Positions 37,168-46,229 are shown, numbered from the stretch's first letter. The stretch is 64,000 nt of DNA from Rhodobacterales bacterium (GCA_002746935.1 PDRW01000036.1:1-64000); one strand, 5' to 3'. Notes: a model not told the origin generated them from the letters alone. Made by a program: numbers and translations.

Positions 37168-38355
37168 TCATAGGTCAGCCCTCATGTGCCGGATGCCGGA
37201 GGCCGGGGCGGTTGCCCGGGGCGTTGCATCCTGTGCCCGCCCGGTCACCGCCGATATGGCCTCGCGGTAAGCGGCGACGACAATGGCCTGGTCATATTCG
37301 CGCTCCATCTTCGCCCGTCCCGCACGGCCCATCGCCGCCCGCGCTTCCCCGGAGAGGGCGAGGAAGCGCCGCATGGCCTCGGCGAGGCTTTCGGCGTTTT
37401 TCACTTCGCAAAGGTACCCGGTGGCATCGCGGTCGACCACGGCGCGGCAGCCGGGCACGTCGGTGGCGATCAGCGGCCGGGCCATGGCGGCGGCCTCGAT
37501 CAGGGTGCGCGGCGCGCCTTCGCGGTAGGAGGGCAGCACCACGCAGGCGGCTGCGGCGATGCAAGGGCGCACGTCGTTGGTGGTGCCGAGATAGTCCACC
37601 ACCCCTTCCGCCACCCAGGCTTCCACCTGCGCCCGGTCGATGGCGGTGCGGTTTCCGGTGCCGATCGGGCCCAGAAGCTGAAACCGCGCCCCGGGCATCT
37701 CTGCCTTCACCCGCCGCGCCGCCTCGACGAATTCGACCGTGCCCTTGTCGCGCAACAGCCGTGCGATCATCAGAAACACCGGCGCTTCGGTTTCTGCCGG
37801 GTAAGGGGCCGGGGCGAAGCGGGTGAGGTCGATGCCGGAGCCGGGCAGGAGCCTGGCCTGTTCCGCGCGCAGAAGACAGCGGCCGGTGAACAGGGCGCGG
37901 TCGTCCCCGTTCTGGAAGAACACCACCGGGAGCCGCGCGAAGGCCCGCCGGTAAAGGGTTTCGGCAACAGTCTGCACCATCCGCCCGGACAGAAAGGCGG
38001 TGCCGAGGCCGGAGACATTGGGCAGAAACGGAATGCCCAGCGCCTTGGCGGCGAAGGCGCCGAAGATGTTGTTCTTGATCGTGTAGCTCAGGATCACGTC
38101 CGGTTTCAGGCGGCGGAAATGCCGCCACAGCCGCAGGGTGAGGCGGGCGTCGGCGAGGGGGTTGAAGCCTTTCACATCCATTCTGAGCGGCACAAACCGG
38201 CAGCCGAGCGCCTCGAGATCGGCGGTGCTGTCGTCGGGCGGGGCAAGCACCGTCACCCGGTGGCCCTCGGCCAGAAGATGCTCGATCACCGGCCGGCGGA
38301 AGTTCCAGATGTTCCACGCGGCATTGACCGAAACCACAACGTTCAGGCGGCGCAT
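37168..38355 (-). CDS. Glycosyltransferase family 4 protein
   Basis: A 395-residue GT-B enzyme, similar to the group that transfers N-acetylhexosamine to undecaprenyl-linked sugars. Visible are NAAWNIWNFRRPVIEHLLAE, YTIKNNIFGAFAAK, the donor side FLMIARLLRDKGTVEFVEA, and the active-site stretch LPSYREGAPRTLIEAAAMARPLIATD with E-x7-E. The ATG at 38355 has GGGAG upstream; the longer frame to 38400 lacks one. It is separated from the epimerase by about 200 bases with no gene. Confidence 0.89.
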   Translation of the reverse strand: MRRLNVVVSVNAAWNIWNFRRPVIEHLLAEGHRVTVLAPPDDSTADLEALGCRFVPLRMDVKGFNPLADARLTLRLWRHFRRLKPDVILSYTIKNNIFGAFAAKALGIPFLPNVSGLGTAFLSGRMVQTVAETLYRRAFARLPVVFFQNGDDRALFTGRCLLRAEQARLLPGSGIDLTRFAPAPYPAETEAPVFLMIARLLRDKGTVEFVEAARRVKAEMPGARFQLLGPIGTGNRTAIDRAQVEAWVAEGVVDYLGTTNDVRPCIAAAACVVLPSYREGAPRTLIEAAAMARPLIATDVPGCRAVVDRDATGYLCEVKNAESLAEAMRRFLALSGEARAAMGRAGRAKMEREYDQAIVVAAYREAISAVTGRAQDATPRATAPASGIRHMRADL

Positions 38356-38514
38356 CGGCGGCTCCCTTGGTATCCTTCCCCGGGGGATGTCCCGGGGCAC
38401 GGCACAGCCATATAGAGGCGGATTGTGGCATTCGCGAGGACAATCTGAGGTTGAAACGAGGAGTGTTGCCGTTTCTTGCCCCTCAAAATCCCCTCAGCGC
38501 CCCTCAATACCCCG

Positions 38515-39654
38515 TCAGGGGAGGCGCCGGGTCCGGTCGCGGCGGGCGGCGAGGGCGCGGCGCAGCCCCCCGGGGCTTGCCAGCTGGCTGAGAAAGTGGC
38601 GGCGCCGGTCGGGGTCGCGCAGGAAGTCGTGCCCGTAGCGGCCGAGATCCCAGCCCAGCCGGGCGAGGCGCCGCCGCCTGGGCTGTCCGAACCGGGTGAG
38701 GGCCTTTTCGGCCCAGCGCCGGGCGGGCGGGGGCAAGGCGTCGATCCCGGCGGTCTGCCCGAAGACGAGGCAGCGGGCGGCGTCGAGGGCCTCCCAGGGG
38801 GCGTCTTTGCTGAGAGGATTGCCGGCGGTGAACAGCGCCCGGGCTTCGGCAACCTCCGCGGGCGCAAGCGCCCGGGTCAGAAGCTCGAACTCCAGCGCAT
38901 CGCGCAGCGAAAACTCCCCCATCCGCTGCCGCCACGGCAACTGGGCGTGCAGCACCGCATGGGCGAGGCGGTGCGGCGGGGTGGGCAGGGCGAGGCCGGG
39001 AAGGGCGGCGTCGCGCGCGGTCTCATGGAGTGCGGCGGTCAGATGTGCGGCGTGCCGGACAGGCCCGAGCCGCTTGTGCAGCTCCACGGGCACCGGCCAG
39101 TCGGGATGGTAGAGCGGGGCGAGGTGATGGTGACCGGGGCGCGCGGCATCGTCGCGGGGAATGGCGCCGGCCCCGGTCAGCGCCGCGAAAGCGGCTCCGG
39201 CTTCGGCTTCTGTGAGAAGCAGGTCGACATCGCTGAGAAAGCGGAAGGCGGGGTTGGGAAACAGCGGGTCGAGCAGTTCGGCGGCCCCCTTCAGCACCAC
39301 CCCCCTGAGCCCCGCCCGGTGCAGAACCCCACCGAGCACGGCGAGTTGTTCGCGGATCGCGGCGTTGCGGGTGAGGTTGGCGGCGCCGAGCTCGTGAAAC
39401 ACGATTGTCAAGTCGCGCGGCAAGGCCGCGGCAAGATCCGGGGCGCGTTCGAACCCGCTGGCGATGACCACATGGGCGCAGGACTGCACCGCGATGCGCA
39501 GCAGATCCGCCGGATCGCTGGCCGCAAGATCCTGCGTGAGTGGCCCGCCCGCCGGGATGCCCGCCGCCGCCCGCACGAGGCCAAGCACGCCGCGATGCGG
39601 CGGCGAGGGGCAAAGGGCGATGCCGCCCGCAAGATCGGTGCAAAGGTCGGGCAT
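38515..39654 (-). CDS. Nucleotidyltransferase-fold protein (PF14907-like)
   Basis: About 379 residues. The central segment GVVLKGAAELLDPLFPNPAFRFLSDVDLLL resembles nucleotidyltransferase family 5 proteins, with the GG/KG and DVDLLL elements of the fold, and HKRLGP downstream. Family members occur in polysaccharide and natural-product loci; their biochemical function is not established. The ATG at 39654 is my choice by similarity; the ribosome binding site is weak and the frame is open 60 codons further upstream. Confidence 0.75.
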   Translation of the reverse strand: MPDLCTDLAGGIALCPSPPHRGVLGLVRAAAGIPAGGPLTQDLAASDPADLLRIAVQSCAHVVIASGFERAPDLAAALPRDLTIVFHELGAANLTRNAAIREQLAVLGGVLHRAGLRGVVLKGAAELLDPLFPNPAFRFLSDVDLLLTEAEAGAAFAALTGAGAIPRDDAARPGHHHLAPLYHPDWPVPVELHKRLGPVRHAAHLTAALHETARDAALPGLALPTPPHRLAHAVLHAQLPWRQRMGEFSLRDALEFELLTRALAPAEVAEARALFTAGNPLSKDAPWEALDAARCLVFGQTAGIDALPPPARRWAEKALTRFGQPRRRRLARLGWDLGRYGHDFLRDPDRRRHFLSQLASPGGLRRALAARRDRTRRLP

Positions 39655-39826
39655 GGGGCCTGCAATCGGGGAGCCTGCAATCCGCTGGCAGAAGACCCCA
39701 GAACGGCGGCGAATGCAACGCCGGCGCCCCCCGGGGGGCAGCGCGCGCCGGGTAAACGCAAGTTTACCGGTTTGTCGCCAGGGTGCGGCCCTGAAACCGT
39801 TGCCCAAGAACCGAGGTACCCTCCCC

Positions 39827-41887
39827 GTGACCACCCATGCCTTTTCCCCGGCCCCGCACTACACGATTTCCGGTATCGGCCCCTATGACGTGCCCTATGC
39901 CTATGGGGCCGCCGGCGAGCTGAAGGTTGCGACCGTTTCCGACGGCATTTCACAGGCGCTGAACGCCGCCGACTACGAGGTGGTGCCGGAAGGCCCCGCC
40001 TCCTCCGGCACGGTCTTCCTCACCGCGGCGGCGGCTGCTGCCCATGACGGCGCGACCCTGGAGATCAGGCGCAACACCGAGGTGGTGCAACTCTGGCAGG
40101 GGCTTGCCTCGACCGCGACAAGCCTCGAAGACCAGCTCGACCAGATAACCCGCGCGCTTCAGGATGCCCGGACCGATGCGGCGACCAGCCTGCGGGTGTC
40201 GGGCACCTGGCGCACCAGCCTTGCCGAACTTCTGGCCGACAGCCTGCTGAGCTACGAACCGGGCCAAATCAATACCGCCGGTGCGGGCGCCCGGATCACC
40301 ACGCTTGCAGAGGGGTTTGCCTACGAGGTGGCCGAAAGCAGCGCCACCGACCATCATCTGGAAACCGCGGGCGGGGTGAAGCTCTATGTCCTGCCGGTCG
40401 CCGGTGAGGCCTATCACCTGGCCGCCTTCGGCATCGCGAATGACGGGGTAACAGACGATTTCGCGAAGCTCCGCCAGGCGGCGGATGCCTGCCGCGACAA
40501 CGCCATTGCCAATCTGATCCTTCCGGCGGGCGAGATTTACTGCGCGCAGGAGCTGGAGTTCGACTGGCAGGGCGGTATCTACGGCGCCAAGGGCAGCCCG
40601 TTCAAGGGCACGGCGAGCTGTACCAGGCTGTGTTTCCCGCCGGGCACCAACGGCATCCGCTTCTGCCGCGCGGCGACCTCCACCAGCGGCGGCTGGGCGG
40701 ATGACTCGATCCTTCAGGATGTGCAGATCGAATGCCGGGGCGACAATTCCGACAGCACCGGGCACGGCGTGGTGATGGATGCCCGCGGCGTCTGCGTGCG
40801 GGTATCGGTTCAGGGCTTCCCCGGGGACGGGTTCCACATCGAGGCCACCGCCGCCGCGACACCGCCGAAGAACGCCAATCTCTGGACCCTGGAGCGCTGC
40901 CGCTCCAACCGCAACGGGCGGGACGGGTTTTTCATCGACGGGGCCGACGTCAATGCGGGCGAGGCGATCGGTTGCGATGCCAATGTCAACGGACGGATAA
41001 ACTTCTACGACAGTTCCTTTCTCGGCAACACCTGGATTGCCGCGCATTCGGCAATGCCGGGCATGCGTGCCTACGGAACCGGCAGCGATGGCAAGAGATA
41101 CCGCTGCATTCGCGACCATGTATCAGCCGAAAATACCCTGCCGGTGACGGGGGCGGACTGGCAGAGCTTCTGGGAGGAATGGAGCGACGGGCCCGACCGT
41201 CCGGCGATCCGGACCGGTATGCGCTACCATGAGAGCCGCGCGGGCCAGGAGAGCAGCTATCCGTTCCTGCACTACCTGACCGACAACGCGAATGCGCGCA
41301 ACGTGTTCATCGGCTGTTATGCGGAAGGGGCGACCGGGGTGACCGGCGGCGGCTCGCGGATCGTCCGGCCGTCCTCGATTCTCGGAGATTCGATCGGCAA
41401 GGTGGAACCGCAGACCGGTCCGGTGGCGCTGCGCCCCGGCACCTCGGCGATCAGCGCAACCAGCCATACCGAGGCCGGGGATACGGTACATTCCACCCTG
41501 GGCAACACCAAGGGGCTGCTTGCGGCCTGGAGCTGCCGGTTCGGCAATGCCGGAGTCACCTGGAGGCTGCAATACGACAAGGCCGGCGGTTTCTGGGAGT
41601 TCAACGGCAACAACCTTCATGCCACACGGTCCTTCGTCATCTACGACGAAGCCAATGCCCGGGGGGCGCCTGTGGGGCTCATGGATTTCGGCAGGATGGG
41701 CTTTGCGGTGGGCGAACGGCGCCATACCGCGGCCGCTTCGGTGCCCTCCGGCGGCAGCTACGCCAGAGGCGACATCGTCTATTCCACTTCGCCCTCAGCG
41801 GGCGGCAAGGCGGGGTGGATCTGCACCACCTCAGGCACGGCCGGAAGCACGGCCGTTTTCAAACCGTTCGGCGCGATCGACGCATAG
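39827..41887 (+). CDS. Phage-type tail fibre/tailspike protein with pectate-lyase-like beta-helix
   Basis: A 686-residue protein. The N-terminal 110 residues resemble the T7 gp17-type virion attachment domain (YTISGIGPYDVPYAYG, ADYEVVPEG, TLEIRRNTEVVQLWQG) with a short coiled coil after it (ATSLEDQLDQITRALQDARTDA). From about residue 200 a pectate_lyase_3 parallel beta-helix begins (FGIANDGVTDDFAKLRQAAD, LILPAGEIYC). The end is the common distal fibre module (GSYARGDIVYSTSPSAGGKA, then GWICTTSGTAGST). The start is GTG at 39827. No other phage genes are adjacent, so it is either an orphan gene-transfer-agent fibre or a surface glycan-binding protein. Confidence 0.8.
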   Translation: MTTHAFSPAPHYTISGIGPYDVPYAYGAAGELKVATVSDGISQALNAADYEVVPEGPASSGTVFLTAAAAAAHDGATLEIRRNTEVVQLWQGLASTATSLEDQLDQITRALQDARTDAATSLRVSGTWRTSLAELLADSLLSYEPGQINTAGAGARITTLAEGFAYEVAESSATDHHLETAGGVKLYVLPVAGEAYHLAAFGIANDGVTDDFAKLRQAADACRDNAIANLILPAGEIYCAQELEFDWQGGIYGAKGSPFKGTASCTRLCFPPGTNGIRFCRAATSTSGGWADDSILQDVQIECRGDNSDSTGHGVVMDARGVCVRVSVQGFPGDGFHIEATAAATPPKNANLWTLERCRSNRNGRDGFFIDGADVNAGEAIGCDANVNGRINFYDSSFLGNTWIAAHSAMPGMRAYGTGSDGKRYRCIRDHVSAENTLPVTGADWQSFWEEWSDGPDRPAIRTGMRYHESRAGQESSYPFLHYLTDNANARNVFIGCYAEGATGVTGGGSRIVRPSSILGDSIGKVEPQTGPVALRPGTSAISATSHTEAGDTVHSTLGNTKGLLAAWSCRFGNAGVTWRLQYDKAGGFWEFNGNNLHATRSFVIYDEANARGAPVGLMDFGRMGFAVGERRHTAAASVPSGGSYARGDIVYSTSPSAGGKAGWICTTSGTAGSTAVFKPFGAIDA

Positions 41888-41897
41888 GAGAACACAA

Positions 41898-42161
41898 ATG
41901 GCGATCAGTGAAACCGTTTCCACCCAGTTCGGCGAAGAGCGCGAATGCTACATCCGGCTCAACAGCGTCGAGGTCAGCAATCATGATGTCCCGGCGCGGG
42001 CGCTGTTCCGGGGCTTTCTGAGCCGGGATGCCTTCCAGGGCGGCGCGGCCTTCGTCTGGGAGCGCGAGGTGGCGTTTTCCGCCGATGTGGCCGAACCGCT
42101 CTGGCCGCAGGCCTATGCCGCACTGGCCGGAGAGGAGGGCTTCTCCGGCGCCGAGGTCTGA
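41898..42161 (+). CDS. Small protein of unknown function downstream of the tail fibre
   Basis: An 87-residue acidic protein beginning MAISETVSTQFGEERECYIRL. AGGAG lies 8 bases before the ATG, and the gene starts 10 bases after the tail-fibre stop, so both are one transcription unit closed by a strong terminator. I recognise no family. By position it may be a fibre chaperone or accessory protein, which is only an inference. Confidence 0.7.
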   Translation: MAISETVSTQFGEERECYIRLNSVEVSNHDVPARALFRGFLSRDAFQGGAAFVWEREVAFSADVAEPLWPQAYAALAGEEGFSGAEV

Positions 42162-42183
42162 TCCGGACCGAGGCTGCCTCACT

Positions 42184-42212
42184 GACCCGCCCGGGCGCCG
42201 GGCGGGTCTTTG
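42184..42212 (+). terminator. Rho-independent terminator after the tail-fibre unit
   Basis: A perfect 11-base stem GACCCGCCCGG/CCGGGCGGGTC with a 3-base loop (42184-42208) followed by TTTGCCTT. It separates the fibre unit from the signalling genes. Confidence 0.88.
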
Positions 42213-42465
42213 CCTTGCGGGGTCCGGCCCTCTGGCGGAAACCCCTGCCGGAAACCCCTGGACGCAACCCGGAACCGGCCGGGCTTCAGCCGGTCAGTCG
42301 CTGCATCCGCGCCAATCCCGCCCTCTGTGCCGGTTTGATACCGTTAACAGGGGTATTCTAACGAAACACCCCGGAAAGCCCCAGATTTCGTCTCTGGTTT
42401 GGCAGAGCACTGCCGCAATTCAGGGCTAGCCATTCGCCAAACTAGACCGGCCAAAGGGGGGCGGT
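42213..42465. promoter_or_regulatory. Upstream region of the first receiver gene
   Basis: About 250 bases. The part from 42335 to 42430 is AT-richer and holds GTTAAC at 42345 and CTAACG about 15 bases later, which vaguely resembles CtrA half sites but lacks the exact TTAA-N7-TTAA spacing. No gene is supported here. Confidence 0.35.
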
Positions 42466-43467
42466 ATGAAAGTTCTGGTGATCGACGACGATCCGGCAAT
42501 TCTCGAGCTCGTCTCGCAATACCTGAGTCTGTCCGCGCAGCACGATGTCCGTTCCGTGTCTTCCGCGCGCGACGCGCTTGCGGCGATAGAGGCCGACAGC
42601 GGGCAGGGCGCGGTGCCCTTCGAATGCTTCCTGGTCGACATCCAGATGCCCGGGGTCGACGGCATCACTCTGGTCGAGTTCATCCGCGAACGTCCCGAAC
42701 ACCGCCACACCCCGATCATCATGCTCACGGCGATGGAAGACAAGGATCACGTCGACCGCGCCTTTGCGGCGGGGGCGACCGATTATGTAACCAAGCCGTT
42801 TGACTTCTACGACCTTCAGTTCCGCATCCACGCCGCCGAAAACGCCGCCCATGCCAAGGACCGTGCCGAAGCTGCCGCGTCGGATGCACCGAGGACCATG
42901 CTGAGCGATCCGATCTCGTTGCCCGATATTGATCGCGCCATCGACTTCAGCGAATTCGAAAACTACGTTCGCCAGCTCGTCAGCCGGCGGCTCTACCGGG
43001 TGTCGGTCATCGCGGTGAAGGTCGGCGGGGTCGAGCAGATCCATGCGAAGTTCAGCGATCAGGCTTTCCATCGCGTGATTCATGACGTTGCGGAAGAAAT
43101 CTGCGATACCCTGCTGAATGTCGGCGGGATCCTCTCCTATCGGGGTGACGGGCTGTTTCTGTGCATTCCCGACCGCCGTTTGCAAGGGCGGCGCAACGCG
43201 ATCCAGAAGGCGCTGAACAAACGGCACCGGGTGGTGCACCCGACGCTTGGGCGGTTTCCGTCCACCCTCTATGTGGGCGAGCAGATCCCGCTTGGCAGCG
43301 GTTCCGATGCCAGCGTGCTTGCGGCGTTGTCGCTGGCCGTCGAGAGTGCCGAGAACCAGATCCTGGGTACGGGCGAGCGCCGCGAGGGCAAACGGCCCAT
43401 CCTGCAACCCGTCCGCCGCGGCGGCAGCACCGCCGCCTGGAGCGGCACGGGCGAGCCCGCGGCCTGA
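42466..43467 (+). CDS. Response regulator with a degenerate GGDEF-like output domain
   Basis: 333 residues. Residues 1-125 are a receiver: acidic DDD (7-9), phosphoacceptor Asp58 in FLVDIQMPGVDG, LTAM and Lys110. Residues about 150-270 resemble a diguanylate cyclase fold but the signature reads YRGDGLF (225-231) instead of GGDEF, and other catalytic residues are missing, so c-di-GMP synthesis is not expected. The last 60 residues are low complexity. It has a paralogue at 44910. Role unknown; probably a protein-protein or ligand-sensing output of a phosphorelay. Confidence 0.85.
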   Translation: MKVLVIDDDPAILELVSQYLSLSAQHDVRSVSSARDALAAIEADSGQGAVPFECFLVDIQMPGVDGITLVEFIRERPEHRHTPIIMLTAMEDKDHVDRAFAAGATDYVTKPFDFYDLQFRIHAAENAAHAKDRAEAAASDAPRTMLSDPISLPDIDRAIDFSEFENYVRQLVSRRLYRVSVIAVKVGGVEQIHAKFSDQAFHRVIHDVAEEICDTLLNVGGILSYRGDGLFLCIPDRRLQGRRNAIQKALNKRHRVVHPTLGRFPSTLYVGEQIPLGSGSDASVLAALSLAVESAENQILGTGERREGKRPILQPVRRGGSTAAWSGTGEPAA

Positions 43468-43932
43468 GAACCCGGTGTGGCGGCGCTCCTGAAAGCTGCC
43501 CGGCAGGGGCAGGAGAATCAGGTGCCTCATGGAGCGGCAGGGGCGGCGGGTGCGCCCGCGCGGCGCCCGATTCGGGGGCGTTTCCGGCGCGGCCAGGGTC
43601 TCCCGCGCTCAATCTGAACGGGAAATCGACCAGTCCCTGAGGTTGTGCCGCAGCTTTCGTTCTCCAGATGCGGCGTTTGTGATTCATCGAGCTTTTTCAG
43701 TCTCCTGATGCCCGGCGGCCCCGGCGGAGAAGCGCCCCCTTTGGCTTGGCCGGAGCTGTGCATGGCGACCGCCTGTCTCCTGATTTCCCCATGAAAACAA
43801 GGGCTTTCGCCCTGGTCGTTTGCAAAGCGGCAAATATGGCCGCATTTTGGCGGGATTGCGGTTTTCCTGTTGAACAATTTTTTCCGCTTCCGGTAAATGC
43901 CCCAGCACCGCAACGAAGACGGGGGACGAGCA
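43468..43932. promoter_or_regulatory. Upstream region of the LuxI-like gene
   Basis: About 465 bases without a supported gene. GC falls markedly from 43790 to 43900. A candidate sigma-70-type promoter is TTGAAC at 43870-43875, a 17-base spacer and GTAAAT at 43893-43898, about 28 bases before the start. I find no lux-box-like palindrome of the CTG-N10-CAG type. A small hairpin AGGGC-TTTC-GCCCT occurs near 43800. Confidence 0.35.
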
Positions 43933-44664
43933 ATGCCGGGGGCGATCGAAACAAATGACAGCAAGGCCTGGGTATTTCCGAAGCTGGAATCCGGGGCCGC
44001 GGGGCCGTTGGCTTCGGCCCGGTTCCCGGGCCTGACGCCCACCCCGCCCGATTCTGTGCCGGAGATCGACCGGCATATTCACGCGACCACAATCACCTTC
44101 CGCACCATGAGCCAGCATGGCGATCTGCTGGTGAGCTACCTGGAAGCGCGCAAGCAGATCTTCATCGACACCCTCAAATGGAACATTCCCTCCGTCGACG
44201 GGATGGAATTCGACCAGTACGATACCCCCTATGCCCATTGGGTGGTGATCCATGAGTTCGGACGCATCCTCGGCGGCGTCCGGCTGATGCCGACAAAGGC
44301 GCGTTGCGGGATCTATTCCTACATGCTGCGCGATGCTCAGCTTGGCCTGCTGCATCCGATCCCGAGAGATGTTCTGTTCCTTGACGCACCGGTCGACGAA
44401 AGGGTCTGGGAGGCGTCGCGGCTGTTCATCACCGGCGAGGTGCCGGCGCTGCGGCGGGCGCAGGTTCAGGGATTGCTGATGCAGCAGATGGCGATGACCG
44501 CGGGGCGGGAAGGCGCAACCCATGTGATCGGCATCGTGCCGGCGGTGTTTGCACGCTGGCTGAGGCGGCTCGACCTCGAGGCAGTGCCGGTCGGGCGCCG
44601 GTTCGAAATCGACGGCACCCGCAGCCAGGCGGCGCTTTTCAAGGTGGCGCAAACCCTGCACTGA
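43933..44664 (+). CDS. LuxI-family acyl-homoserine-lactone synthase-like protein
   Basis: 243 residues with the LuxI/GNAT fold and its invariant residues: Arg73, Phe77 and Trp83 in ARKQIFIDTLKW, Asp94 and Asp97 in FDQYD, Arg117 in GGVRLMPT, Glu160 and Arg163 in WEASR. It differs from typical LuxI by about 50 extra N-terminal residues and by lacking a LuxR neighbour. The product would be an acyl- or aryl-homoserine lactone made from SAM; the acyl donor cannot be read from the sequence. The ATG at 43933 follows GGGGGA; an ATG at 43897 lacks this. It is flanked by two paralogous receiver proteins. Confidence 0.85.
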   Translation: MPGAIETNDSKAWVFPKLESGAAGPLASARFPGLTPTPPDSVPEIDRHIHATTITFRTMSQHGDLLVSYLEARKQIFIDTLKWNIPSVDGMEFDQYDTPYAHWVVIHEFGRILGGVRLMPTKARCGIYSYMLRDAQLGLLHPIPRDVLFLDAPVDERVWEASRLFITGEVPALRRAQVQGLLMQQMAMTAGREGATHVIGIVPAVFARWLRRLDLEAVPVGRRFEIDGTRSQAALFKVAQTLH

Positions 44665-44693
44665 CCCTGGCCTGCCACCCGGAACAGGAGCAG

Positions 44694-44723
44694 AACCGGC
44701 GCTTCGGCGCCGGTTTTTCGTTT
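44694..44723 (+). terminator. Rho-independent terminator after the LuxI-like gene
   Basis: Stem AACCGGCGC/GCGCCGGTT closed by a TTCG tetraloop (44694-44715) followed by TTTCGTTT. The stable UUCG loop and T-rich tail make this a strong terminator. Confidence 0.9.
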
Positions 44724-44909
44724 CGGGTGCGGAGGCTTTAGCGATTTTTCAAGATATTGGGGCGCAGCATGAAGTTGTCGCGTCCTTGCCTCCGAATCGG
44801 CAATTTCCCCGGCAACACTCCGGGCGGGACCGAATGCATACTTTCCGAGCGGGGAAGGAACAACTGGTGGGGGCGTATGCCCGGTGCCCAATAGAACGGA
44901 TGGTTGGCC

Positions 44910-46229
44910 ATGAAAATTCTCGCGGTCGACGATGACAGCATTGTCCTCGGTCTTCTTGTCGAAATCCTCGAAAGCGCCGAATATGGCGAGGTGCAAACCT
45001 GTACCTCCGCCGAACGCGCGCTTGAGGTGATCGGTGAAGCCCATGTGCCGTTCGAGTGCTTCATGCTCGACATTCAGATGCGCGGGATGGATGGGATCAC
45101 GCTTTGCGCCAGGATCCGGGAAATCCCGCAATACGCCCGCACGCCGATTCTGATGCTGACCGCGATGTCGGAGAAATCCTTCATCGACCGTGCATTTGCC
45201 GCCGGAGCCTCCGACTATCTGTCAAAGCCCATCGACCCGACGGAGATTGTCGTTCGCCTCGGCCTCGCCGAACAGCTGATGCGCGAGCGCAGGTCGCTGG
45301 CCAGAACGGCGGGCGTTGTCGACAGCCTGATCGACGTGCTCGACCGGTCGACCCGCTATGATCTCGAGGATGCCATTGATCTGGGCAGGATGGACCGCTT
45401 GCTGCGCTATCCGGCCTTTGAAAACTACCTCTACCAGACCGGTCGCGGCGTGCTGTTTCTCTCGACCGTCTTTGCGGCCAGGATCCGCAATGTCCGTGAG
45501 TTGTATCGCAAGCTGCCGCCGCTCGAGTTCAAGAACCTTCTGGCCACCGCCGCGGCCTCGCTGATCGGCAAGCTCGACAAACACGAGGCGTTCATCACCT
45601 ATCGTGGTGAAGGCGAATTCGTGGGGGTGATTCCGCGCAAGGGCCAGCATGTATTGAAACAGCTGGGGTGTGAGCTTGTTTTCGAGATCGAGCCGGGCGA
45701 AGGAAAACACGCAGCTTCGCTGCCGGCAGAGGCGAAACTGGTGATCGGCCCGGCCGTTCCGGTCCGGCTGCCCACCCGCGGCGAATTGTCGAAGGCGATC
45801 TGGCATGCGGTCGAAAGGGTCCGCCTGGCGGCCGATCCGTTGATGCGCCACGAGACGAAAACCGGCGACGGGCACCAGTGGCCGCGTCCGTTCAGCAAGA
45901 TATGCAGTGTCCGGGAAGCGCGCGAGGAGAGCCTGCGCAATGAGTTCAGGGAAATGCTGCGCGACCAGCTCAACACCGAGATCGGCGACAATCTGCGCGG
46001 CTCCGGTGCAGGGGCAAAGCGCAAGCCGGGGGCCTTCATGAAGCGCGATTCCAACGCGCTCAAGCACAGGATGAAGGGGTCGACCAGGCTTTTCCCAAAC
46101 GCTCCCCGGACGACAAGGAAACCCGCCCCCGGTACGGTTGCAGCGGTGCAGGGTAACGATGGCGACAGTGCCAGTCTTCTGGGGCTGGCCCGGCCCGGCC
46201 AGGTGTCCGTGAGTTGTTCCAATGCATGA
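44910..46229 (+). CDS. Response regulator with a degenerate GGDEF-like domain and long basic tail
   Basis: 439 residues. The receiver (1-120) has DDD (7-9), Asp54 in FMLDIQMRGMDG (Arg where Pro is usual), LTAM and a Lys in LSKP. A helical linker leads to a domain at about 160-245 that is homologous to that of the protein at 42466, sharing a FENY motif and the degenerate signature YRGEGEF (231-237). The last 150 residues are basic and Arg/Lys-rich. A TTG two codons upstream is less likely than the ATG at 44910. It overlaps the Hpt gene by 8 bases. Confidence 0.85.
   Translation: MKILAVDDDSIVLGLLVEILESAEYGEVQTCTSAERALEVIGEAHVPFECFMLDIQMRGMDGITLCARIREIPQYARTPILMLTAMSEKSFIDRAFAAGASDYLSKPIDPTEIVVRLGLAEQLMRERRSLARTAGVVDSLIDVLDRSTRYDLEDAIDLGRMDRLLRYPAFENYLYQTGRGVLFLSTVFAARIRNVRELYRKLPPLEFKNLLATAAASLIGKLDKHEAFITYRGEGEFVGVIPRKGQHVLKQLGCELVFEIEPGEGKHAASLPAEAKLVIGPAVPVRLPTRGELSKAIWHAVERVRLAADPLMRHETKTGDGHQWPRPFSKICSVREAREESLRNEFREMLRDQLNTEIGDNLRGSGAGAKRKPGAFMKRDSNALKHRMKGSTRLFPNAPRTTRKPAPGTVAAVQGNDGDSASLLGLARPGQVSVSCSNA

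Noticed and set aside
39827-42161. Intact prophage around the tail fibre
   Set aside because: No integrase, terminase, capsid or tail-assembly genes and no attachment-site repeats are seen on either side.
43746-43958. Small plus-strand frame (70 codons) upstream of the LuxI-like gene
   Set aside because: No ribosome binding site, spans the likely promoter and overlaps the synthase start in another frame.
42466-46229. Active diguanylate cyclases
   Set aside because: The GGDEF signature is changed to RGDGL or RGEGE and other metal and GTP residues are not recognisable.
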